Assembly: GCF_009834125.1 (NCBI RefSeq)
Contig: NZ_CP047146.1
Location: forward strand, 8,154,501-8,218,500
DNA length: 64,000 nt
Source: Streptomyces sp. GS7
GTDB lineage: Bacteria > Actinomycetota > Actinomycetes > Streptomycetales > Streptomycetaceae
Direction: 5' to 3'
A program made the translations under genes and the position numbers. The notes beneath the pieces are model-generated. The model was not told the origin of the DNA and searched no databases. It saw only the letters and a list, made by a program, of their open reading frames with translations. Below, piece after piece: positions 1 through 9,115 of this stretch; positions within the stretch are counted from its first letter, which is position 1; every line of letters starts with the position of its first letter.

Positions 1-286
1 CCGCCATCATCGCGGCGCTGCGGCGCAGCACCTCGACACCGCCGCCACCGGGGAGGTGCACGTCCAGGAGGACGACCTCGGGCCGGGTGGCGGTGATGAC
101 CGTGATCGCCTGGTCGACGTCGGCGGCCTCGCCGACCACCTCGACGCGGGTCCGCTCGGTCTGGCCGATCTCGGCCTGGACGCCCGTACGGAACATCCGG
201 TGGTCGTCGACCAGCACGACCCGCACGGTGCGGTCCCCGCCCGCGCCGCTCCCGGTCCCGCCCTGCTGTGCCTCGTCGCTGCTCAT
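1..286 (-). CDS. LuxR/NarL-type response regulator, N-terminal part (runs off the window)
   Basis: Only the receiver-domain start is present; the gene continues beyond base 1. Translation from the ATG at 286 gives a Gly/Ser-rich leader, then VRVVLVDDHRMFRTGV and VVLLDVHLPGGGGVEVLRR. The acidic pair in VDDH and the Asp of LLDVHLP are the expected phospho-acceptor pocket. It lies 110 bp downstream of the PspC-domain histidine kinase on the same strand, so the two are very probably a cognate two-component pair with the kinase transcribed first. The output domain is not visible; a LuxR-type HTH is inferred from the receiver subtype. Confidence 0.9.
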   Translation of the reverse strand, partial: MSSDEAQQGGTGSGAGGDRTVRVVLVDDHRMFRTGVQAEIGQTERTRVEVVGEAADVDQAITVITATRPEVVLLDVHLPGGGGVEVLRRSAAMMA

Positions 287-396
287 CTCGTCCGTCCGCC
301 CTTCGCTGTCTGCCCCGTCATGATCCCCTGCCCCGGCCCCCGCTGTCGCCGCGGGCCCACTGCCGCGGCCCGCCCCACCGACGGCCGCCGCCCCGC

Positions 397-1722
397 TCAC
401 TCCGTGTGTCTCTCCGCGCCCGTGCGGCGCTCGGCGCGCTCTTCGGCGCGCTCCATCTCCAGCTCGACGACCGTGCCGCCATCGGGGGCCGAGCGCAGCC
501 GGGCCGTGCCGCCGTTGCGCTCCATCCGGCCGATGATGGATTCCCGTACGCCCATCCGGTCCCCGGGGACCGCGTCCAGATCGAAGCCGGGGCCGCGGTC
601 GCGCACCGAGACGAAGACCGTCCGGCCCTCCACCTCGGCGAACACCTGCACCGCACCGCCCTCGCCACCGTACTTGGCGGCATTGACCATCGCTTCGCGC
701 GCGGCCTGCATCTGGGCGCCAAGCGGCTCGTCCAGCGGGCAGTCGCCGACGATCACGACCTCGATGGGGACGCCGTGGTGGTCCTCGACCTCGGCGGCGG
801 ACGCGCGAACCGCCTCCGCCAGCGTCGCCGGCTCCTCGTCCTCGTCCTTGCCGCGGCCCTCGGGCTTGTAGAGCCAGGCGCGCAGTTCGCGCTCCTGGGC
901 ACGGGCCAGCCGCGCCACTTCCCTGGGGTCGTCGGCGTTGCGCTGGATCAGGGTGAGGGTGTGCAGCACGGAGTCATGGACGTGCGCGGCCACCTCGGCG
1001 CGCTCCTGGGCACGGATGCGCATCAGCCGCTCCTCCGAGAGGTCCTGCGTGATCCGCACCAGATAGGGGCCTGCCAGCAGGGCGATGCCGACGACGACGG
1101 CGAGCGCGGCCTGCAGCACCGAGCCCAGGTTCTGCACGGAACCCTGGAGCACGACGATGCCGGTCACGCCGACGCCGACGAGCAGCACGCCGGCCGCGCC
1201 GCGCAGCACCGGGAACAGGGCCTTGCGGCGGCCGAGTTCCAGCCACTGGGCGCGGCGGGAGTTGTCCGCCTGGCGCCAGACGAGCGCGACGCCGGCGCCG
1301 ATCAGCAGCACCGGCCAGAGATAGCCGTTGGCCCGGCCCAGCTGGAACCTGGACGCCACGAACGAGGCGCCCACCAGCAGCGCGATCAGCGCGAGGACCT
1401 GGCTCCTGTCCGGGCGGCGGCCCAGGATCCGCCGCTTCTCCTCACCCGGCGCGGGCTGCCGGGTCTCGACACCGCCGACGCCCAGCGGCACGAAGAACCA
1501 GAACGCGGCATAGAGCAGGGCCCCCATGCCGTCGGCCATGAAGAGCGCGAGGAAGACGACCCGCACCCAGGAGACCGGGAGGCCGAGGTGCCCCGCGAGG
1601 CCGCGCGCGACACCGCCGAGCAGCCGCCCGTCGGCGCTGCGGTAGAGCTTGCGCACGGGCGGGTCGTCGGGGTCCGGTGCCGGGGCGTAGATCGTCTCGG
1701 CGCGGGGTGGCGCTGTGGTCAT
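397..1722 (-). CDS. PspC-domain membrane sensor histidine kinase
   Basis: This 441-residue protein has a PspC domain at about residues 24-84 (KLYRSADGRLLGGVARGLAGH, then a hydrophobic segment). About four further membrane segments follow to residue ~220. The cytoplasmic kinase core has a HisKA_3-like helix with AHVHDSVLHTL, where His249 is the likely phosphorylated residue, and a C-terminal HATPase with the N box EAMVNAAKYGG and G box RDRGPGFDLD. PspC domains are associated with membrane or envelope stress sensing. The ATG at 1722 was chosen because the preceding residues look untranslated; a GTG 12 bases upstream is possible. The receiver gene follows on the same strand, and a PspC protein and a Ser/Thr kinase lie just upstream. 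Confidence 0.88.
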   Translation of the reverse strand: MTTAPPRAETIYAPAPDPDDPPVRKLYRSADGRLLGGVARGLAGHLGLPVSWVRVVFLALFMADGMGALLYAAFWFFVPLGVGGVETRQPAPGEEKRRILGRRPDRSQVLALIALLVGASFVASRFQLGRANGYLWPVLLIGAGVALVWRQADNSRRAQWLELGRRKALFPVLRGAAGVLLVGVGVTGIVVLQGSVQNLGSVLQAALAVVVGIALLAGPYLVRITQDLSEERLMRIRAQERAEVAAHVHDSVLHTLTLIQRNADDPREVARLARAQERELRAWLYKPEGRGKDEDEEPATLAEAVRASAAEVEDHHGVPIEVVIVGDCPLDEPLGAQMQAAREAMVNAAKYGGEGGAVQVFAEVEGRTVFVSVRDRGPGFDLDAVPGDRMGVRESIIGRMERNGGTARLRSAPDGGTVVELEMERAEERAERRTGAERHTE

Positions 1723-1813
1723 GTCCCAGATCGTCACACGCCGGCGGGCCGGAGACATCAGGGTCGACCCTGAACCCGTCCCTGACCTTCCTCAGGGAAC
1801 CCCTGCCTCCGGC

Positions 1814-3694
1814 TCAGCCCGACTCCGCGGTCCTCCGGAATCCGTCCTTCACGTTCGAGAAGACCGCTTCGTACTTCGACCAGTTCGCGGACGGCGCGGA
1901 CACGTAGATCGCGTACTCCTTCTTGCCCTCGCGGCCGAAGCCGAGGTCGATCCCCCGGTACTCGCGGGCCCGGCCCTGGATGGAGAACTCCCAGATGGCG
2001 GCGGGGTCGCCCTGGAAGACGGTGTCCTGGAGCCGCAGCCGCTTGTAGACGGAGTACTGGGTCTTGACGTCCGCCTCGACGTCCTTGAAGTGCTGCACCT
2101 GGTCCGCGGAGGAGAAGTCCAGGACGCTGACGGTGAGCTGCGCCAGCTCGGCTTTGTTGGTGTAGACGATCTGCCGACCGTCGTCCTGTACCTCCCGCGT
2201 CCAGCCGGACGGTACGGGGAAGGACACGCCGAGCGCCTTCTCGTCGGCCCGGCGGTAGCCCTTGGGGAGGGGCGGGGGCGGCCCGATGCTGCTCTTCGGC
2301 GCGCTCGGCAGTACGGGGGTGCGGGCGCCGGCCGACGCGTCTGACACACCGGAAGCACTGGACGCACCGGAGTCGCCACGGTGCGTCACGTACCAGGTCG
2401 CGCCCGCGCCGCCCCCGACGACCAGCACCCCGACGACGCTCCAGGCCACGGCCCGGCCGCGCCGCTTGCGGGGCGCCTGGCCGGAGCCGGTCACGTCCGT
2501 GCGGGCATCGGCGGGCGCTCCGCCGGCCGCGTCGCCGGGCAGCGCCACCCGTCCGGTCTCATCGGCGCCGACGGCCGTCCCGGCACCGGTCCCGCCACTG
2601 GCGGCCACCGCTGCGACGGCGCCCCCGCCCACGGCCGGCCCCGTATGGCCGCCGGTCGCGGAGCCCGCACCCGTGCCGGCATCCGCGGGCGCCCCGGTAC
2701 CGGTGCCGCGCCCCGCGTCCTGGGCGGCGCCCGCCCCGCCCCTAGGGTCCACCGGCCGCGTGGGCGCCTCGGGCTGCTCGCCCCCGTCGGGACGCCCGCG
2801 GCCGACCGTCCCCAGGGCCAGCGTCGGCCAGCCGATCAGCGCGGTCTCCGCCTCGGCCTCGGCCGTCCGCAGTGCCTGCTCGACGACCGCGGCGGTCGGC
2901 CGCTCCGCCGGCTCCTTGGCGAGCAGCGCCTCGATCAGCGGCGCCAACTGCCCGGCGTTGCGCGGCGGCTCCAGCGGGTCGACGGCGATCGCGTACGCCG
3001 TCTCGACCGCGGTGTTCTTCCGGAACGGGGGCCGCCCCTCCACCGCCTGATAGAGCGTCGCCCCCAGGGCCCACAGGTCCGAAGCGGGGCCGGGGGTGCC
3101 GCCCTTGACGCGCTCGGGCGCCAGGTAGTCGATGGAGCCGACCAGTTCGCCGGTCTTGGTGAGCGTGGAGGTGCCGGTGGCGACGGCGATCCCGAAGTCG
3201 GTGAGGACGACCCGGCCGTCCTCACCGAGCAGTACGTTGCCCGGCTTGACGTCGCGGTGCAGCACACCGGCGGAGTGTGCGGCACGCAGCGCGGCGACCA
3301 TGCCGCGGCCGATCCGGGCGGCCTCCCGCGGCGTGAGGAAGGCGTCGGACTGGGCGGCCTCCTTGATCGCGTCGCCCAGCGTCGTCGAGGGGACGTACTC
3401 CATGACGATGCACGGCAGCCCGGCGTCGTCGACGACGTCGTGCACGCCCACCACGTTGGGATGGTTGATCCGCGCCGCGGCCTGCGCCTCCCGGGTGGTG
3501 CGCTCGTGGCGGGTGGCGAGTTCGTCCGCGTCGAGTTGCGGCGACACATGAAGGCGCTTCACCGCGACCTGTCGCCCGAGGACTTCGTCCCGGGCCCGCC
3601 AGACGGTGCCCATACCGCCCCGGCCTATCCGTTCGACCAGGCGATACCGCCCGGCGACCAGTCGCCCCTCGTCCACCGACGCCGTCTCCGCCAC
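1814..3694 (-). CDS. membrane Ser/Thr protein kinase (PknB-like, PASTA-less)
   Basis: The 626-residue protein begins with a Hanks-type kinase domain (about 15-275) showing the glycine loop IGRGGMGTVWRA, the lysine of VAVKRLH, catalytic HRDVKPGN near 144 and DFG near 165. A Gly/Ala/Thr-rich linker leads to one transmembrane helix at about 411-433. The extracytoplasmic C-terminus (LGVSFPVPSGWTREV...) is a ~140-residue domain rather than PASTA repeats. The kinase at 18710-20656 has an analogous tail, so the two look like paralogues reading envelope signals. The GTG at 3694 is preceded by GGAGGGGC at good spacing, so longer upstream reading is rejected. Confidence 0.9.
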   Translation of the reverse strand: MAETASVDEGRLVAGRYRLVERIGRGGMGTVWRARDEVLGRQVAVKRLHVSPQLDADELATRHERTTREAQAAARINHPNVVGVHDVVDDAGLPCIVMEYVPSTTLGDAIKEAAQSDAFLTPREAARIGRGMVAALRAAHSAGVLHRDVKPGNVLLGEDGRVVLTDFGIAVATGTSTLTKTGELVGSIDYLAPERVKGGTPGPASDLWALGATLYQAVEGRPPFRKNTAVETAYAIAVDPLEPPRNAGQLAPLIEALLAKEPAERPTAAVVEQALRTAEAEAETALIGWPTLALGTVGRGRPDGGEQPEAPTRPVDPRGGAGAAQDAGRGTGTGAPADAGTGAGSATGGHTGPAVGGGAVAAVAASGGTGAGTAVGADETGRVALPGDAAGGAPADARTDVTGSGQAPRKRRGRAVAWSVVGVLVVGGGAGATWYVTHRGDSGASSASGVSDASAGARTPVLPSAPKSSIGPPPPLPKGYRRADEKALGVSFPVPSGWTREVQDDGRQIVYTNKAELAQLTVSVLDFSSADQVQHFKDVEADVKTQYSVYKRLRLQDTVFQGDPAAIWEFSIQGRAREYRGIDLGFGREGKKEYAIYVSAPSANWSKYEAVFSNVKDGFRRTAESG

Positions 3695-4020
3695 CGCACG
3701 CCCCTCCGGAAACCCGTACGTATCCAGGGCGCAACGATAGTCTCCGACGTCGGCGAACAGCCCTCCGGCCACCGCGCGACCCGCCCTTTTTCCCGCCGGA
3801 ACCGCGGCGGGTTCCCGTCCGGAGGCGCAGGGTGCGCGGTTCGTGGCGCACATGGGCACAGATCGCATGTGCGCGAGACGCGAGACCAACGTCGCCGCGC
3901 GTCCGGCGGGGCGGGCCCGCGCGCCCCGTGGGACGCGTCGGGGATCTGTCAGGGGATCTCAGGGATCAGCCAGGGTTTTCACCGATACCGCCGAGGCGCG
4001 GGCCTTGTCACCATGGCTCC

Positions 4021-5472
4021 ATGAACGATGCACCCCCTGTCGCGGAGCCGGCGGCCTCCGACCCCGCCGGTCCCACCCCGCCGCCTGCCGGGCCGACCGC
4101 CACGCTGCGCCGCAGCAGGCGGCACAAGGTCGTCGCGGGTGTGTGCGCCGGGCTCGGCAGGCAGTGGGATCTCGATCCGGTCATCTTCCGCATCGTGCTC
4201 GCCGTGCTGTCCGTCGGCGGCCTCGGCCTGATCTTCTACGGCTTCGCCTGGCTGATCATCCCCCTCGACGGCGAGGAGGAGAACGAGGGCCGCAGGCTGC
4301 TCTCCGGCCGCGTCGAGGGCTCCGCGCTGACGGCGCTGCTGTTCGCGCTGGTCGGCTGCGCGCTGTTCCTGACCACCCTCGGCAAGGGCAGCATGATGTC
4401 CTTCGCCATCATGCTGACGCTGGCCGTGGCCGGTTCCGCCTACTGGTCGCGGCAGCGCCGCCGCGCGGAGGCCGAGGGCCTGGAGACCATGGACGCCGCC
4501 ACGGCCCAGGCCGTCGCCGACGCCCCGCCGGAGACCCAGGCGCCCCCGGCGCCGAACACCCCGTCCTGGTGGCGCGATCCGCGCGGCCGGGAAGCGGCGG
4601 GCGGTGCGGGCTATCTCTGGGGACCGGACGACACCCGGCTCGACATCCGCTACGAGGCCGTGCACGGCGCGGCCACCGGCCCCCGGCCACACGGCAGTTG
4701 GACCGGCGCCGGGCGGCCCGCCCCGTGGACTCCCCCACCCGCCCCGGACTCCGCCGCCCCGCGCACGCCCGCGCGCGCCGGGCGCCCCATCGGCGGCTGG
4801 ACGTTCCTGCTGGCGGCGCTTGCCGGCACCGGCGCCGCTCTCGCCGTCCACCAACACGCCGCGCTCGCCCCGTCCCTCCAGGCGGGCCTGGCCTGCGCGC
4901 TGGCCGTCTTCGGCCTGGGGCTGGTGCTCAGCGCCTGGCTGGGCCGTACGGGCGGCGGCACGGTCTTCATGGTGGTACTGACGGCGGCGCTGCTGGCGGG
5001 CGCGACGATGCTGCCCGCCAACATCACCACCGACTGGCGCGAGCGCGTCTGGGCCCCGGCCGAAGTCGCCGCCGTCCAGCCGCACTACGCCCTCGGCTCC
5101 GGGGACGGCCGCCTGGACCTCAGCCGGCTGCCCGTCGAGAACGGCGCCACGGTCCGCACCAGCGCGGAAGTGGGCGCCGGCCGCCTCCAGGTGACGCTCC
5201 CGCGAGGCGTCACCGCCACGCTCCACATCCGGCTCGGCGTCGGCGACACCCATCTGCCCGGCGACGGCCCCCATGACGTGCACTTCTCCGCGGGCGGCCC
5301 GCAGCGGACGATCACACTGCCCGCGGACGGCCTCAAGAAGGGTGAGAAGCCGCGCGGCGCGCTGGAGTTGACCCTCAAGGTCGGTGCCGGTCAGGTCGCC
5401 GTCGAGCAGGCCGTCCCCGGTGCCGCGCCCGCCCCCTCGTCGGCCCCGACCCCCCAGGGAGCCCCCCAGTGA
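4021..5472 (+). CDS. PspC-domain membrane protein with LiaF-like C-terminus
   Basis: The protein has 483 residues. A PspC domain at about 26-87 (RRHKVVAGVCAGLGRQWDLDP) is followed by about five more hydrophobic helices. The soluble C-terminal ~120 residues have repeating short beta strands (GDGRLDLSRLP, GAGRLQVTLPRG, LKVGAGQVAVEQ), as in LiaF/DUF2154-type proteins. Such domains belong to cell-envelope stress modules. The ATG at 4021 starts the PspC-coding frame; the ATG at 4015 is closed at once by a stop. The gene is divergent from the Ser/Thr kinase, and its stop overlaps the next small gene by four bases. Confidence 0.85.
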   Translation: MNDAPPVAEPAASDPAGPTPPPAGPTATLRRSRRHKVVAGVCAGLGRQWDLDPVIFRIVLAVLSVGGLGLIFYGFAWLIIPLDGEEENEGRRLLSGRVEGSALTALLFALVGCALFLTTLGKGSMMSFAIMLTLAVAGSAYWSRQRRRAEAEGLETMDAATAQAVADAPPETQAPPAPNTPSWWRDPRGREAAGGAGYLWGPDDTRLDIRYEAVHGAATGPRPHGSWTGAGRPAPWTPPPAPDSAAPRTPARAGRPIGGWTFLLAALAGTGAALAVHQHAALAPSLQAGLACALAVFGLGLVLSAWLGRTGGGTVFMVVLTAALLAGATMLPANITTDWRERVWAPAEVAAVQPHYALGSGDGRLDLSRLPVENGATVRTSAEVGAGRLQVTLPRGVTATLHIRLGVGDTHLPGDGPHDVHFSAGGPQRTITLPADGLKKGEKPRGALELTLKVGAGQVAVEQAVPGAAPAPSSAPTPQGAPQ

Positions 5473-5690
5473 AGCGCCACCCCTTCGAACCCGGCCGGCT
5501 GGTCTCCGGCGCCGCTGCCCTCGCCGTCGGCGCCGGCTACGGCCTCGACGCCCTCGGCGTCTGGCATGCGCCGGGCCTCTGGCTGTTCCTCGCCGTGCCG
5601 GCCGGGCTGGTGCTCTCCGGCGTCACCTCCGCCGTCTGGGCCACGGTCCGCCGCCATCGGCCGCAATCGCCACCGGGTGGGGTGTCGTGA
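5469..5690 (+). CDS. small membrane protein, translationally coupled to PspC protein
   Basis: This is a 73-residue protein starting at a GTG that overlaps the stop of the preceding PspC gene (GTGA). It has two hydrophobic stretches, GAAALAVGAGYGLDALGV and LWLFLAVPAGLVLSGVTSAV, and a basic C-terminal tail. I recognise no family. The overlap implies coupled translation, so it is likely an accessory membrane subunit of the PspC protein. Confidence 0.7.
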   Translation: MKRHPFEPGRLVSGAAALAVGAGYGLDALGVWHAPGLWLFLAVPAGLVLSGVTSAVWATVRRHRPQSPPGGVS

Positions 5691-5921
5691 GCCGGTTCTC
5701 GTGAGCCGGTTCGGTGTCGCTTGCCGCCGGGCGGGGGCGCGGCTCGCGCGGAAACCACAGGGACGCCGGCCGGGCCCCGGACCGTTGGCACCGTGGGTCG
5801 GAGCCACCGTCCGCCGGTCGGCGACGGCGCAGGGCCGGAGGGATGTACCGGAGTGCGCCCGCAGGACCTGGAGCGAACGCCGCGGCATTCCTCATCCACA
5901 GACCAGATGCGCCCGCGCCGT

Positions 5922-5983
5922 GGGGGCACTCCCCCAGCTACCGCTGGGGGGACCCCCACCCGGCCGAAGGCTGGGGGAGTACT
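5922..5983. repeat. multi-arm inverted repeat (CCCCCAGC/GCTGGGGG)
   Basis: The 420-bp gap between 5690 and 6111 has no convincing gene. It contains a compact element: CCCCCAGC (5931-5938) pairs with GCTGGGGG (5943-5950) across a 4-base loop. A second imperfect pair with another GCTGGGGG follows to about 5980. Similar C/G-tract elements recur in Streptomyces intergenic DNA (from memory). It sits between convergent genes and may also act as a bidirectional terminator. Confidence 0.6.
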
Positions 5984-6110
5984 CCCGTGCAGCCCTCCGG
6001 CCCCCACCCACCGGACCGCAACCGAGGCCACGCCAGCCCCCACCGGACGGGGCGGGCAAACGGCGTTGCGCGACCGTTGCCGCAGGGCGGTGGCCCCTGC
6101 GCAGGCCCAC

Positions 6111-6650
6111 CTAGCCGTAAAGCTGTGCCCCGTGCCGGTTGCGGCGGTTGGTGAGCGCCGCGTCCAGGGAGAATCTCGGGGTGCCGGCCAGGATGAGCGG
6201 GGTCCAGGCCATCAGGTAGGCGAGGTCGTTGCCGTAGTAGTACGGGTGGGTCTGCCAGCTCACGGTGAGCCACAGGGTCAGCGAGATCAGCGCGCCGCCG
6301 AGTGCGGCCAGGCGCCCCAGCAGCCCGACGAGGACGCCGACGCCGACCAGTAGCTCACCACCGGCGATCGCATAGCCGACGGCCACGGGGCTCTTCTGGG
6401 CCAGCGCCACGAGCTGCGGCAGGGCGGCCGTGGAATGGACCTGCCGCAGCAGTGCGCCGAGCGATCCGGTGCCGCTCGCGGCCAGGAACGCCCGATCCGT
6501 CAGCTTGTCGAGCCCTGCGTAGAGGAAGGTCGCGCCCAGGAAGATCCGCAGCGGGAACAGCGCGTGGCGTGCCCACCACCCGCGCAGTCCGGCGCTGCCC
6601 ACGTCCGCGCCTCCCAAGTCGGCACCGCGTGTGCGATTCGCGTGCACCAT
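6111..6650 (-). CDS. DoxX family membrane protein
   Basis: This 179-residue membrane protein has four hydrophobic segments. The first contains LRIFLGATFLYAGLDKLTD, the hallmark opening helix of DoxX/MauE-like proteins. Later segments are AGGELLVGVGVLVGLLGRLAAL, LISLTLWLTVSW and YLMAWTPLILAG. The ATG at 6650 is preceded by GGAGAGG. DoxX proteins are often linked to quinone or redox chemistry at the membrane, but a precise role cannot be read here. The C-terminus NRRNRHGAQLYG is polar and basic. Confidence 0.85.
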   Translation of the reverse strand: MVHANRTRGADLGGADVGSAGLRGWWARHALFPLRIFLGATFLYAGLDKLTDRAFLAASGTGSLGALLRQVHSTAALPQLVALAQKSPVAVGYAIAGGELLVGVGVLVGLLGRLAALGGALISLTLWLTVSWQTHPYYYGNDLAYLMAWTPLILAGTPRFSLDAALTNRRNRHGAQLYG

Positions 6651-6856
6651 GACGTCCGCCTCTCCGTTGCCACCGGGAGGAGCCGATTGTGCCGTCGTCC
6701 GCACCGCATGGCGAGATGTGTACGTACAGATGCGCGACGAGATGTTCCCCGCGGAGCGGGTCGGGCGGCTGCCTGACCCGCCATCTCGGCGTGGGGACGG
6801 TGGTTGCCCGTGGTGCCCGTCCTCAGCCGCTACGGCTTCCCGGTCCTGGACATCGA

Positions 6857-8158
6857 TCAGTCCCGGACGTCGATACGGTAACCGGCCGTTTCCACACCGG
6901 CGGCGGTGATGACGCGGACCTCGACGGTGCCCGGCTCCACGTCCACCGGCACCGGCACGGTCAGCACCCCGTCGGTGGGGTTGGCGAAGCCGCCGGCCAC
7001 GGGGACCAGCGGGACCGGTACGTGGACCGCGCCGATCCGTACGACGGTGCGGGCCAGCCGGTCGGGGGCGCCGGCGCCGGGCGGGACGAAGCCGGTGCCG
7101 CGGATCTCGATGTCGTCGCCGGTGCGGATCGGCGCGGCGAGATCGCCGACCTCCCGGGAGCGTACGACCGACAGGATGACCGGCCGGCCGCCGGCGACGC
7201 TCTTCCCGGCCAGGTAGGTCACGCCGGAGAGGACGGCCAGGATGACCAATCCCCAGGGGACGGAGGGAAGTTGACCGGGGTTTGTGGCCAGGCGTACCAG
7301 GGTGAGGGCGAGCAGGGACGCGTTCAGCAGCGCGTACTGCGCGTCGGTGAGGCTGCCGCGCCCCGCGTCGTCCGCCAGCAGGTCCGCGGCCCGCGGGCGC
7401 TCGGCGGGCACCTTCTGCACGCGTCCGGAGCGGATCCGCCCGGCGGTCAGGCCGTACGCCAGCACCGCCACCCCGCACCCGACGGCGAGCAGGGACAACA
7501 GCCCGCCGGACGAGTGGAGTTCGAGGCCGGAGAGGAGACGGCGCCGCTGGCGCGGGCCGGATGCCGCGGCGAGCTGGACGGCGAGCATCAGTACGGCGTA
7601 GAGCACCGCCAGCACCCACCCGGCGGCGACCGCGCGGGAGGTGGAGAACCGGCGGTCCTCGCCGATCACCGGCGCCAGCGCGCCGCCGTGCGCGCGGTGC
7701 CGCCAGGCCGCGACGGTCGCCCCGAGCGCGAGTACGACGGCCGCGGTGAGTCCGGCCGTCCGGGACGTCGTCCAGCCCGTCCCGATGGCGGTCAGCGCCT
7801 GCCCGAGCAGCAGGGCCACCACCGCGGCCCACACGGCCAGCAGGGTGCGCCCCTGGACGGCCGCGGGCCAGCCGGCCCCCTCGGCCGCGGCGCGCTCGGC
7901 CAACGCGCGGGCCGAAAGGGTCAGTTCGTCCGAGACCCACTGGCGGGCGGCGCCGGCGGAGTGCGCCAGTCCGGCCGGCACCCCGCGCCCGGCGGCGAAG
8001 TCCTCGCGGAGCGCGGCAAAGGCGGCGACCGCCTGCCGGTGCCCCTCACGGGCGCCGTGCGGGCACCGTCCGCACCGGCACACACCGCCGTCACCGGGCC
8101 GTCCGCCACCCCCCGGTCCGCCCATTCCGGCCACCCTGCTCGCCGAATCCACCGACAC
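6857..8158 (-). CDS. membrane protein with C-terminal IPT/TIG-like beta domain
   Basis: The protein has about 433 residues and its family is not recognised. The N-terminal ~70 residues are Gly-rich with cysteines (CRCGRCPHG). About seven hydrophobic helices span residues 85-330. The last ~110 residues (RPVILSVVRSREVGDLAAP...GDDIEIRGTGFV...EPGTVEVRVITAAG) look like an immunoglobulin-like IPT/TIG fold, probably extracytoplasmic. A GTG at 8158 is used; an ATG at 8125 with a weak AGGGTGG upstream is equally possible. It diverges from the proline-rich gene at 8453. The intervening ~295 bp shows no clear promoter. Confidence 0.7.
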   Translation of the reverse strand: MSVDSASRVAGMGGPGGGGRPGDGGVCRCGRCPHGAREGHRQAVAAFAALREDFAAGRGVPAGLAHSAGAARQWVSDELTLSARALAERAAAEGAGWPAAVQGRTLLAVWAAVVALLLGQALTAIGTGWTTSRTAGLTAAVVLALGATVAAWRHRAHGGALAPVIGEDRRFSTSRAVAAGWVLAVLYAVLMLAVQLAAASGPRQRRRLLSGLELHSSGGLLSLLAVGCGVAVLAYGLTAGRIRSGRVQKVPAERPRAADLLADDAGRGSLTDAQYALLNASLLALTLVRLATNPGQLPSVPWGLVILAVLSGVTYLAGKSVAGGRPVILSVVRSREVGDLAAPIRTGDDIEIRGTGFVPPGAGAPDRLARTVVRIGAVHVPVPLVPVAGGFANPTDGVLTVPVPVDVEPGTVEVRVITAAGVETAGYRIDVRD

Positions 8159-8452
8159 GTCCGTACCGCCCCGCCGCCGCTCGTCCCAACTTCTCTGCCT
8201 AGACGGCGAATTGTGCCTCAGATACGGGGTCCGACCCCTCATCGTCCAGGTGGCGGACGGTGCGGCCGGCGGCGGCGGGTTGACGTACAACGGCCCGTTC
8301 AGCGGCACACGGGGTGCGGTGCCCACCCGGACGCGCATTCCCGACGCTTCCCCCGTTCGGGCGAATCGGCGTCGCTCGAAGGCTGGCCGGGCCGAGAGCT
8401 GCGCAAGCTTCCCGCCGTGCGCGAGATACACGAATCTCACGAAACCGACGCG

Positions 8453-9106
8453 GTGAGTGGAGCCCGTACGCGTGCCGATCGCGGTCGGCGCGGCGGAGGG
8501 CCGGGGAGGAAGGGGGCGCTCCTGTTGGCGGGGGCCGTGCTCTCCGGTGTCGCCTCGGTCGCCGGTCTCACCGCGTTGCCGGCCCTCGGTGCGGCGCCCG
8601 CTGCCGCCGCCCGTCCGGGCCCGTTCCGTCAACCGCCGGGGGACAACTGCGCGTTCGCCGGGACCGCGCCGCCGGTCCGGCTGCCGACCGATCTCCCGGT
8701 GCCGCCCGGCTGGCACATCCCCTGCACCAAGCCGACGCCCCGACCCAGGCCCGCTCCGACGTTCACACCCGCACCGCCCCCGGCGCCGAGCCGTGCCCCG
8801 GCTCCCCGCCCGCGCCCGCTGCGCACTCCGGCGCCCGCCGGCACGCCGCGGCCGGCGCCGCCCACTCCGTACCGGCGCCCCGCCCCCGCGCCACCGCCGC
8901 CGGCCACCCCGACCCCGGCCCGGCAGCTGGCGGCCCCCGTCCCGGCCATGCCGCGCAGCTACTCGCCGGTGCGCCCCCAACCGCCCCACGGGCACTCCGT
9001 GGTGACCAGGACGCTGCTGGTCACCACCCCGGCGCTGCTGGCCGCCGCCGCCCTCCGTCCCCGTTCGCGCTCCGCGTCCCGTTCCGCCGGGCGCAGTTCC
9101 TCGTAG
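8453..9106 (+). CDS. proline-rich secreted or membrane-anchored protein
   Basis: This is a 217-residue protein: a basic N-terminus, a hydrophobic signal or anchor (GALLLAGAVLSGVASVAGL), an Ala-rich cleavage-like region, then a long Pro/Ala/Arg-rich stretch. A second hydrophobic segment lies near the end (VVTRTLLVTTPALLAAAAL), followed by a Ser/Arg tail. No enzyme motif is seen. The GTG at 8453 is the working start; GTG 8417 is in frame. It ends ten bases before the DUF4239 gene, whose Shine-Dalgarno GAGGT overlaps its stop region, so the two are co-transcribed. Confidence 0.55.
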   Translation: MSGARTRADRGRRGGGPGRKGALLLAGAVLSGVASVAGLTALPALGAAPAAAARPGPFRQPPGDNCAFAGTAPPVRLPTDLPVPPGWHIPCTKPTPRPRPAPTFTPAPPPAPSRAPAPRPRPLRTPAPAGTPRPAPPTPYRRPAPAPPPPATPTPARQLAAPVPAMPRSYSPVRPQPPHGHSVVTRTLLVTTPALLAAAALRPRSRSASRSAGRSSS

Positions 9107-9115
9107 GAGGTCTCC

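Noticed and set aside
268..1773. Long open frame on the plus strand opposite the PspC kinase
   Set aside because: The antisense frame stays open because of GC bias; the minus strand encodes clear PspC and kinase motifs. The same reasoning removes most long antisense frames in the window.
3695..3889. Longer N-terminus for the first Ser/Thr kinase
   Set aside because: The extra residues have no kinase homology, and a strong GGAGGGGC ribosome-binding site precedes the GTG at 3694.
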